A stretch of 16,101 nt of DNA from a bacterium (GTDB lineage: Bacteria; Hydrogenedentota; Hydrogenedentia; Hydrogenedentiales; SLHB01), in the NCBI GenBank assembly GCA_024231375.1, contig JAAEQP010000648.1, positions 1-16,101 of the forward strand, given 5' to 3'. The position numbers and the translations under genes were made by a program. The number at the start of each line of letters is the position of its first letter. Positions within the stretch are counted from its first letter, which is position 1. Below are positions 1 to 6,164 of this stretch, piece after piece. A model generated the notes under the pieces. The model had not been told where the DNA came from. It saw only the letters and a list, made by a program, of their open reading frames with translations, and ran no database searches.

Positions 1-783
1 CGTCATCAAGACGATGGTGGATCGGCCGATCTCGAGTCGGGCATCCACATCGAGCGTGGCGGACTCGACCTTCACGCCGTTCACGCGCGTCCCGCTCTTG
101 CTGCCCAGGTCGACCAAACGCCACTGATCCCCCTCGGGACGGATCACTGCATGCTCTCTCGAGATGGTTGGATCCTCGAGGCGAAGGTCGGCGTTGTCCC
201 CTCGGCCGATGATGACGGGACGGTCCGGCGCGTCGGCGGGATACTCCTTCTGGGTATGGAGGTTCATGTCGATGCAGGTGGGCACAATGGTCGGGCTCGA
301 CCCGTGGGCTTCGCACTGTTCCTTCAAGTACTGATTCCCAACGAACCCGGTGGCGCACATGGTGCACATGTCCCAGATCCAGTTGAAGTACGTCATCTTG
401 TAGAAGAAACTGGTCGTATAGGGTTGCCGATTCCACACCGCATCGTCGATGTCATAAATCATGCGCTTGTTGAATAGGCGGATGAAACGTTCGAACAAGG
501 GCGGCCCCACGCCGCACGGGGCTACGGCCCCGCGGAACACGATGGCGTCGGCCCCGAAGATGTGGCGCAGTTGGGCCACCCGCCGCACCGCCACGATGAG
601 GCACCAAATGCCCTTGGTGAATTTGCTGCCATTTGTCCACAGCCGTTCGAAGAGTTCGACCGAACTGGGCAGACATACCACGCAGGTATGCCCTTCCCGT
701 TCCAGCATCTCGGCGAACGTGATGACCCGGTAGCGAATGGCTGCGATTTTGCGCGTGGATATGCCGAAGAAGACGACTTTCAT
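1..783 (-). CDS. GT4-like glycosyltransferase N-terminal half fused to FHA domain (partial)
   Basis: The reading frame is open for 261 codons from ATG 783 and runs off the left edge without a stop. Residues 1-190 look like the first Rossmann domain of a GT-B glycosyltransferase of the GT4-like type: MKVVFFGIST start, a hydrophobic second strand ending in CVVCLP, and a YDIDDAVW motif at 110-117 that is common in this group. In such proteins the sequence after PVIIG (189-193) normally continues into the second Rossmann domain. Here it becomes an FHA domain carrying the three expected signatures: GR at 193-194, SREH at 208-211 and VNG at 234-236. FHA domains bind phosphothreonine peptides. The C-terminal Rossmann domain with the usual catalytic acid motif is absent from the visible part, and the first FHA strands seem to be missing too. 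The start lies 2 nt after the stop of the RmlD-like gene, so translation is probably coupled. It is either a real fusion, a broken gene, or a chimeric join. Confidence 0.8.
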   Translation of the reverse strand, partial: MKVVFFGISTRKIAAIRYRVITFAEMLEREGHTCVVCLPSSVELFERLWTNGSKFTKGIWCLIVAVRRVAQLRHIFGADAIVFRGAVAPCGVGPPLFERFIRLFNKRMIYDIDDAVWNRQPYTTSFFYKMTYFNWIWDMCTMCATGFVGNQYLKEQCEAHGSSPTIVPTCIDMNLHTQKEYPADAPDRPVIIGRGDNADLRLEDPTISREHAVIRPEGDQWRLVDLGSKSGTRVNGVKVESATLDVDARLEIGRSTIVLMT

Positions 784-785
784 AG

Positions 786-1664
786 CTACTTCGTGGGGTC
801 GTGCGAGGTCAGATACTCACAGAGCGCCTCGCGCCAATCGGGCATGGAATCCAGCCCTTGGGCTCTGAGATGGGTGTTGTCGAGCACCGAGTACTCGGGA
901 CGCTGCACCGGCGAGGGGAAGTCCTCCTGAGTAGCCTCTAGAAGGCCGACCTCAGTCTTGGTCTCCTCGAAAATGGCCTTCGCAAACTCGAACCACGAAC
1001 AGGCCCCCTGGCATGTGGCGTGATAGAGACCCGGTTCGGCCTTCTCGGCGATTGTCCGAAGCTGCCGGGCAAGGGCGACCGTATAGGTAGGTGTGGTGAA
1101 CTCGTCCGTGACCACCTTCACGTCAGGGCGCGAGGCCGCCAAGTGCAGCATGAGCCCCACGAAATTCTTGCCGCCTTTCGCGCGGCATGCGGCCGGCCCG
1201 TAGATGGCGGCCGTACGCACGACGGCATAGTCGTCGCAGTAGGCGGCGATCAGATGCTCACCCGCCAGTTTGCTGGCGCCGTACACGCTGAGTGGCTCGG
1301 GAGGTACAGATTCATTGAGAGGCTCTGAATGTCCGTGGCCAAAGACGTAGTCCGTGCTGATATGCACGAGGCGGGCGCCGGCTTCCTTGCAGGCCACGGC
1401 CAGGTTCTTGGCGCCGGTGGCGTTCACGGCGAATGCCCACTCAGGCTTCTCCTCGCACAGCGGCACATTGTGGGCGGCCGCCATGTTGAGCACCACGTCA
1501 GGACGGACTTCGTCGCGGATCACGCGGTTCACCGCGTCCGCGTCGCTGATGTCTAGGTGAACGCCGTCGCCGTCCAGGTCGATCCGCGCGACGTCGCAGT
1601 CGGCGAAGACCTGGCAGACCTCCGAACCCAGTTGTCCCTCGGCGCCGATGACGGCAACCTTCAT
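786..1664 (-). CDS. RmlD-like dTDP-4-dehydrorhamnose reductase family protein
   Basis: This 292-residue protein is a cytoplasmic extended short-chain dehydrogenase of the RmlD (RfbD) family, which reduces dTDP-4-keto-6-deoxy sugars with NAD(P)H; the normal length is about 280-300. Seen in the sequence: the nucleotide-binding GAEGQLG motif at 7-13, HISTDYVFG at 101-109 with the catalytic Ser/Thr, and YGASK at 128-132 giving the Tyr-X3-Lys pair. ATG 1664 was chosen because a strong GGGGGAGG lies just upstream and the nucleotide-binding strand starts at residue 2; a longer in-frame form from 1703 would add 13 residues with no family support. It follows the SDR epimerase gene by 78 nt and precedes the glycosyltransferase-FHA gene by 2 nt. 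RmlA, RmlB and RmlC are not in the window, so the exact sugar is not fixed; reduction of another 4-keto sugar nucleotide is possible. Confidence 0.87.
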   Translation of the reverse strand: MKVAVIGAEGQLGSEVCQVFADCDVARIDLDGDGVHLDISDADAVNRVIRDEVRPDVVLNMAAAHNVPLCEEKPEWAFAVNATGAKNLAVACKEAGARLVHISTDYVFGHGHSEPLNESVPPEPLSVYGASKLAGEHLIAAYCDDYAVVRTAAIYGPAACRAKGGKNFVGLMLHLAASRPDVKVVTDEFTTPTYTVALARQLRTIAEKAEPGLYHATCQGACSWFEFAKAIFEETKTEVGLLEATQEDFPSPVQRPEYSVLDNTHLRAQGLDSMPDWREALCEYLTSHDPTK

Positions 1665-1742
1665 ACGACCTCCCCCGCGCGATGCAGGAAAGGGGACAGA
1701 CACGTCTCGCTCCTGCCGTTGCTCGCTTGCATCAGTCCCCTT

Positions 1743-2711
1743 CTAGGCGGATGCCCCGCCTTCCATCTTTGTGAATACTTTGATGTTGTAGAACCGCTCG
1801 TCCGAGAAGTCGCCGTATTCGTCCATGTGTTCGTACAGTTCGCGTACCATGTGGGAGACGGAATACTTGGGGCTGAAGCCGAGATAGTTCTTCGCCCTGT
1901 CGCAGGAAACCTTGTAGTTTCGGAAATCCTGCATATTGTTGACGGTGACGCGAATCTTCTTTCCGGTGAGTTCTTCGACCTCGTCCTTCACCAAGTCCGC
2001 GACCTGGCCCACCGTGAAGTTGTCGCAGGCCACGTTGAAGGGGCCGTTGATGGCATAGTCGGCCTGGACCGCCCGCAGGAACGCTGCGGATGTGTCGCGT
2101 ACGTCCAGAATGGGCCGCCAGATGGACGGGTTGTTGACCGTGATGGCGCCGTCCTGGATGGCGCACCGGAACATGGTGTTCACGATGAGGTCGAATCGGG
2201 TGCGGGGACTGTAGCCGCACACGGTGCCCTGGCGAATGGCGACGGCCGAGAATGTGTCATCCTGAAGCTGAAGCACACCGCGCTCGCCCTGGAGTTTGGA
2301 AATGCCATAGGGATACCCACATGTCACCGGGGAGTCCTCGTCGTACAACTCGTTGACCGTGTAACCATAGACAGAACAGGACGAGGCGTAAGTGAACCGA
2401 CGAACGCCCGCCTTCTTGGCGATGAACGCCAGGTAGGACGGGAGGGCGCCATTTTGAATGAAGTTCTTGGCGGGATTGAACTCGGCCATGGGATCGTTGG
2501 ACAGGCCCGCAAGAAAGATAACCTGCTCGAACCCTTCCATGTCCTCGGCTGTGAGGTCGAACAGCTCCTTGGTCACGATCTCCGTGCCCTCGGGAAGATG
2601 GTTGCCGAACCACAACAAGTCCACGACCGTGACGTCGTAGCCGTGCTCCTGCAAGACCGGAACCAACACCGACCCAATAAAACCGCCACCACCGGCGACA
2701 AGAATCTTCAT
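1743..2711 (-). CDS. NAD-dependent sugar-nucleotide epimerase/dehydratase (extended SDR)
   Basis: A 322-residue cytoplasmic extended SDR enzyme. The Rossmann motif GGGGFIG is at 7-13, with Asp31 at the end of the second strand as expected for NAD binding. YASSCSVYG at 108-116 holds the catalytic Ser, and YGISK at 135-139 gives Tyr-X3-Lys. The C-terminal half (RPILDVRDTSAAF and what follows) is the substrate domain typical of WcaG/GalE-like epimerases and dehydratases of nucleotide sugars. Substrate cannot be read from the sequence. ATG 2711 was preferred over the longer form from 2765: it has AGGAG 10 nt upstream and starts directly on the first strand, whereas the extension would cover the predicted promoter. 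It is the first gene of the leftward block and probably supplies a sugar nucleotide to the polysaccharide machinery encoded divergently. Confidence 0.88.
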   Translation of the reverse strand: MKILVAGGGGFIGSVLVPVLQEHGYDVTVVDLLWFGNHLPEGTEIVTKELFDLTAEDMEGFEQVIFLAGLSNDPMAEFNPAKNFIQNGALPSYLAFIAKKAGVRRFTYASSCSVYGYTVNELYDEDSPVTCGYPYGISKLQGERGVLQLQDDTFSAVAIRQGTVCGYSPRTRFDLIVNTMFRCAIQDGAITVNNPSIWRPILDVRDTSAAFLRAVQADYAINGPFNVACDNFTVGQVADLVKDEVEELTGKKIRVTVNNMQDFRNYKVSCDRAKNYLGFSPKYSVSHMVRELYEHMDEYGDFSDERFYNIKVFTKMEGGASA

Positions 2712-2744
2712 TTCAACGACACTCCTGCGTAATCGGCTAAATGC

Positions 2745-2773
2745 TTGCGAGCACGACGTGTACAAAGTATACT
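2745..2773 (+). promoter_or_regulatory. sigma70-type promoter for the rightward polysaccharide operon
   Basis: TTGCGA (2745-2750), a 17-nt spacer and TATACT (2768-2773). It would give a leader of about 120 nt before the ATG at 2899. The -10 shares six of its bases with the -10 of the opposing promoter, so RNA polymerase could not occupy both at once. Prediction from consensus only. Confidence 0.5.
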
Positions 2774-2794
2774 CATAGTGTATTTGGGCTGCAA
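2766..2794 (-). promoter_or_regulatory. sigma70-type promoter for the leftward block
   Basis: Read on the minus strand: TTGCAG (2794-2789), a 17-nt spacer and TATACT (2771-2766). It would start transcription about 50 nt upstream of the epimerase ATG at 2711. Its -10 element overlaps the -10 of the rightward promoter within the 8-bp palindrome AGTATACT. Prediction from consensus only. Confidence 0.5.
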
Positions 2795-2898
2795 CCGCTA
2801 TCGCCTGTGCCCATTCTCACGGGCGTTCCGTGTAGTGAGGGACGTACTATCCGACACTGTCCGGCGCTGGAGACCCTATTCTGGAGGGAGAGGTCCGA

Positions 2899-4257
2899 AT
2901 GACGGGTGCGTATCGCGAGAAGGGACAGGTGCTGCTGCTGTGCGTCCTCACCGACCTTGCGCTGGTGTGGGCGGCTCTGCATCTGGCAACGCTCACCCGT
3001 GTCAACTCTCTGCACTATCTTGACTACGCGCTGCTCCAACGCGACCGCGCCATTGTGCTGTTGGTTTTCGCAGCCGCCCTCCTGTTCCTGGACACGTACA
3101 GAACGGAACGTCTCACGGACCGATTTGATTCAGTTTACTACACATGGGCGGCCCTTCTGGTTGCCCTCTTGTCGGTCCTTTTTCTCACGATACTCGCACC
3201 CCGCGACCTGCGCGTGATGTCGCGGCGCGAGATTCTGCTGGGGAGCGCCTTCAGTTTCGTCCTTCTTGGAATGTGGCGGGCAATTGCGGCATCCATCGTG
3301 GCACGTGTCCCTTCGTACTACCTGAAGTTCTGCGTCATCGGGCCCCCGGACGAGGCCGCCCGCATCGCGGACGCCATCAACCGGGCGCGCTGGATCCATG
3401 GCGAAGCCTGCTGCCGAACCCCGGACGCACTCGGCGACGCCACGCCCGGCAACTCCCAGCCCAAGTCGCTGGCCGAGGACGCCATCCTCGTGCCCGACCA
3501 TACCGACCGCGATGCCCTATCCAACCTCACCGACCTGTGTACCAGCAGGTTCCGGCGGACCTTTCTCTATCCAGGGCTCCACGAGGTCCTCATGTTCGAA
3601 CACCGTCGGCTGGTGTCCGTTGCCGGCATTCCTCTGCTTCAACTCAGGGGGCCTGGCAGCGCAACGAACTACGTACGGGTAAAGCGTTTGATGGACATCA
3701 CGGCCGCGCTGGCGGGTCTGCTTCTGTCTCTACCCTTGAGCATCGCGGCGGCCATCGCCGTCAAGCTCACGTCGCCCGGGGGCATATTCTTCACCCAAGA
3801 GCGGCTTGGCAAAGATGGCAAGCCGTTCTTCATCTACAAGTTCAGAACCATGACGGCAGCGAAACAGGAATACGACGACATGGGAAGGCCTGTCCCGACC
3901 TCCCAGGGCGACGCTCGCGTTACCCGAGTCGGCCGGTTCCTGCGCAAACACAGGATCGACGAGATCCCTCAACTGTTCAACGTGTTGATCGGTGACATGA
4001 GCTTGGTCGGCCCGCGGCCTCTCTGGAAGGACTTCTTCGACCAAATCACCCTGGAAGAGCAGGTGCTCGTCGAGCGCAGACTCATGGTGCGTCCGGGAGT
4101 GACCAGTCTGTCGCACGTCCTGGGCGCCTACGATTCCGAGCACCGCGACCGGCTTCGATACGATGCGCTCTACATCAACAACCTGTCACTGGCCACCGAC
4201 CTTCGGGTTCTTTTCGCCACGGTCCGGATCGTTCTGAGTGGAAGGGGAGCGCTATAG
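2899..4257 (+). CDS. polyprenyl-phosphate sugar-1-phosphate transferase (WbaP/EpsE-like)
   Basis: A 452-residue inner-membrane enzyme that transfers a sugar 1-phosphate from a nucleotide sugar to undecaprenyl phosphate, the first committed step of repeat-unit assembly. Four hydrophobic segments lie in the N-terminal part (about 10-32, 50-66, 82-100, 112-131), then a soluble Rossmann-like middle region (140-255), then the bacterial sugar transferase domain (about 258-450). That domain opens with a membrane helix (266-290). It keeps the family signatures: ERLGKDGKPFFIYKFRTM at 301-318, DEIPQLFNVLIGDMSLVGPRP at 354-374 (the Asp-Glu pair is the catalytic one in this family), and VRPGVTSLSHVLG at 397-409, where most relatives have VRPGITGWAQV. 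GGAGGGAGAGG at 2883-2893 fixes the start. It heads the rightward operon; the next gene starts 1 nt after its stop. The sugar transferred cannot be deduced. Confidence 0.94.
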   Translation: MTGAYREKGQVLLLCVLTDLALVWAALHLATLTRVNSLHYLDYALLQRDRAIVLLVFAAALLFLDTYRTERLTDRFDSVYYTWAALLVALLSVLFLTILAPRDLRVMSRREILLGSAFSFVLLGMWRAIAASIVARVPSYYLKFCVIGPPDEAARIADAINRARWIHGEACCRTPDALGDATPGNSQPKSLAEDAILVPDHTDRDALSNLTDLCTSRFRRTFLYPGLHEVLMFEHRRLVSVAGIPLLQLRGPGSATNYVRVKRLMDITAALAGLLLSLPLSIAAAIAVKLTSPGGIFFTQERLGKDGKPFFIYKFRTMTAAKQEYDDMGRPVPTSQGDARVTRVGRFLRKHRIDEIPQLFNVLIGDMSLVGPRPLWKDFFDQITLEEQVLVERRLMVRPGVTSLSHVLGAYDSEHRDRLRYDALYINNLSLATDLRVLFATVRIVLSGRGAL

Positions 4258-4258
4258 C

Positions 4259-4933
4259 ATGCATCCACCTTCTCAGAGCAGCACGATCAGGCTTCGGATA
4301 GGATGGGCTGTGGCAGTGTCTTTCGTGGTCCTTGTCTGCATTCTTCTCGACTTGGCGTTAGTCGAGTACGCGGCCACTCTCGAGAGAGACGACCCTGTGG
4401 CCCACTACAAGCAGGGTCTCGACTACTTCGCTCGCGACGAACTGGGGATGGCGCTCAAGGAACTCAACACGGCCATCGCGTGCGACAGGAACCGGCCCGA
4501 TCCTTACATTCTCCGGGGTACCGTCTACGTGCGCCTGAAGCGATGGGAGGAAGCCGCGGATTCCTATCGCACCGGCATCGAGATGGGGCACCCCGATCCA
4601 CGGTATCGCACCAACTACCTGTGGTGCCTCATCGAGCTTGAACGCTACGAAGAGGCCGTGGCCTTTGGTGAACGTTCACTCGACGAGGGTGTCAGTGACC
4701 CCAACGTCATCAGGACCACGGCGGTGGCAGCCTCCCACATGGGTGACCCTAAACGGGCCCGCATGCACCTGGAGGCCGCCCTGAACGAATTTCCGAGCGA
4801 CATGTGGATCATGGACAGCCTGCTCAAGCTCTACCGCGAGTCTGGATTGCAGGATGAGGTGGCCGATATGGAGTCGCGCATGGAGAGAGCCCGCGAAGGG
4901 CTCGCCGAGATGAACGGACCGGTCCCGGAGTAG
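4259..4933 (+). CDS. membrane-anchored TPR protein
   Basis: A 224-residue protein with one N-terminal membrane segment (about 14-36), a short basic stretch before it (RLRIGW) and no charged cluster after it. This suggests an anchor with the rest facing the periplasm, though that orientation is inferred. From residue 47 it is made of tetratricopeptide repeats: about 47-80, 81-114, 115-148 and 149-180, plus a partial fifth, with typical positions such as DPVAHYKQGLDYF and WEEAADSYRTGIEMG. TPR proteins act as protein-binding scaffolds; the partner here may be the TPR-tailed polymerase encoded two genes on. ATG 4259 was preferred over the in-frame GTG 4238: AAGGGGAG ends 9 nt before it, and it avoids overlap with the preceding gene. 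No enzyme motif is visible. Confidence 0.85.
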   Translation: MHPPSQSSTIRLRIGWAVAVSFVVLVCILLDLALVEYAATLERDDPVAHYKQGLDYFARDELGMALKELNTAIACDRNRPDPYILRGTVYVRLKRWEEAADSYRTGIEMGHPDPRYRTNYLWCLIELERYEEAVAFGERSLDEGVSDPNVIRTTAVAASHMGDPKRARMHLEAALNEFPSDMWIMDSLLKLYRESGLQDEVADMESRMERAREGLAEMNGPVPE

Positions 4934-4937
4934 GTGC

Positions 4938-6164
4938 GTGCGGATATTGCTTCTAACCCCATATTTCCCGCCCGAGATGGGAGCCCTGGCAGCCCGTAGC
5001 TCGGAGCATGCCGCTTCGTGGGCAGCGCAGGGGCACGAGGTCGAGATATGCACCGCCTTCCCCAACTATCCCTCGGGCGTGATTCCGGACGAATACCGCG
5101 GGAAACTCTACGCACGCGAGAAATCTGACGGCTATGAAGTCGTTCGCGGATGGGTATTCGCCCGCCCGAAACGAAGCGTCGCGACCCGGCTGCTCAACAC
5201 CCTCACCTTCAACATCTCCATGTTTCTTTGCGGGCTACTGTCCTGCCGCCGCCCGGATGTCATCATCGCGACATCCCCCCCGTTCTGCGGCCCGGTGGGT
5301 TGGGTGCTCAGCGTGTTGAAGCGCGCGAAATTCGTGTTCGAAGTGCGCGACATCCTGCCGCAGCAAGCCGTGGATCTGGGGATGCTCAAGAATCCGCTTG
5401 TCATCAGAGTGCTCACGTGGGTCGAGGAGTTCCTGTATCGGCGGGCGCGAGGTATCGTCACCGTGGCCGAGGCGTCCACGGAAGCCATCGTCGCGCGTGG
5501 GTTCGAGACCGCCCGATGCCACACGGTCGAAAATGGCATCAGGGAAGACTTCTTTGCGCCTGGCCCCCGAGACAACGAGGTGCGCGATGAGCAAGGCTTG
5601 GACGACAAGTTCGTCGTACTCTACATCGGCGTGCATGGCGTCTCTCAGGGGCTTGAGACGATTCTGGATACCGCGCGGATTCTGACCCAGCACGAAGACA
5701 TCCATTTCCTCTTCGCCGGCGAGGGGGCGCGCAGGGACGCGCTCCTGGACTATGTGCGCCAACTCGATCTCAAGAATGTCTCGTTCCTACCGGCCCAGCC
5801 GAAGGAGCGCATGCCCTTGTTCTATGCTGCCGCGGACGCATGCCTCGTACCCTTGCGGCGCGGCGACTACTTCAAACTGAACATTCCGTCGAAGGTGTTC
5901 GAGATCATGGCGTGCGCGCGCCCCATCGTCATTGGGGCCGAAGGACAGGCGTTGGCTCTGGTGCAAGAGGCTGGCGCGGGAATCCCGGCCGTGCCGGAAG
6001 ATCCGCAATCCTACGCGGACGCGATCCTACGGCTGCGCGACAACCCCGACGAGGCGCGCGCGCTGGGCGAATCCGGCCGGGCCTACGTGATCGAACATTT
6101 CACGCGCCGCAAGAAGGCGGACAGGTATATCGAAGTGCTGGAGGAAATCGTCCGTGGCGAATGA
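4938..6164 (+). CDS. GT4-family glycosyltransferase (WbuB-like)
   Basis: A 408-residue GT-B fold glycosyltransferase that would add a sugar to the lipid-linked repeat unit on the cytoplasmic face. The N-terminal acceptor domain starts MRILLLTPYFPPEMG (1-15) and includes FPNYPSG (41-47) and DVIIATSPPF (107-116), both typical of WbuB-type enzymes. A linker with FEVRDILPQQAVDLG (134-148) follows. The donor domain has VVLYIGVHG (226-234), FLFAGEG (258-264) and IPSKVFEIMACARPIV (316-331), whose Glu lies in the family's conserved acid motif. Length is normal. It starts with GTG at 4938, with GGAG (4927-4930) 7 nt upstream inside the end of the preceding TPR gene. Its 3' end overlaps the next start by 11 nt. 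Donor sugar unknown; N-acetylated amino sugars are common in this group. Confidence 0.92.
   Translation: MRILLLTPYFPPEMGALAARSSEHAASWAAQGHEVEICTAFPNYPSGVIPDEYRGKLYAREKSDGYEVVRGWVFARPKRSVATRLLNTLTFNISMFLCGLLSCRRPDVIIATSPPFCGPVGWVLSVLKRAKFVFEVRDILPQQAVDLGMLKNPLVIRVLTWVEEFLYRRARGIVTVAEASTEAIVARGFETARCHTVENGIREDFFAPGPRDNEVRDEQGLDDKFVVLYIGVHGVSQGLETILDTARILTQHEDIHFLFAGEGARRDALLDYVRQLDLKNVSFLPAQPKERMPLFYAAADACLVPLRRGDYFKLNIPSKVFEIMACARPIVIGAEGQALALVQEAGAGIPAVPEDPQSYADAILRLRDNPDEARALGESGRAYVIEHFTRRKKADRYIEVLEEIVRGE

Noticed and set aside
1557..2732. 391-codon open frame on the plus strand opposite the epimerase and RmlD-like genes
   Set aside because: It is antisense to well-recognised SDR genes, has no family signature, and results from the codon bias of GC-rich genes.
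3144..3995. 283-codon open frame on the plus strand inside the sugar transferase gene
   Set aside because: It is an alternative frame of a gene with strong family motifs, with arginine- and proline-rich composition typical of shadow frames.
4238..4258. GTG start extending the first TPR protein by seven residues
   Set aside because: ATG 4259 has a well-spaced AAGGGGAG, and the longer form would place that ribosome site inside the coding region and overlap the preceding gene.
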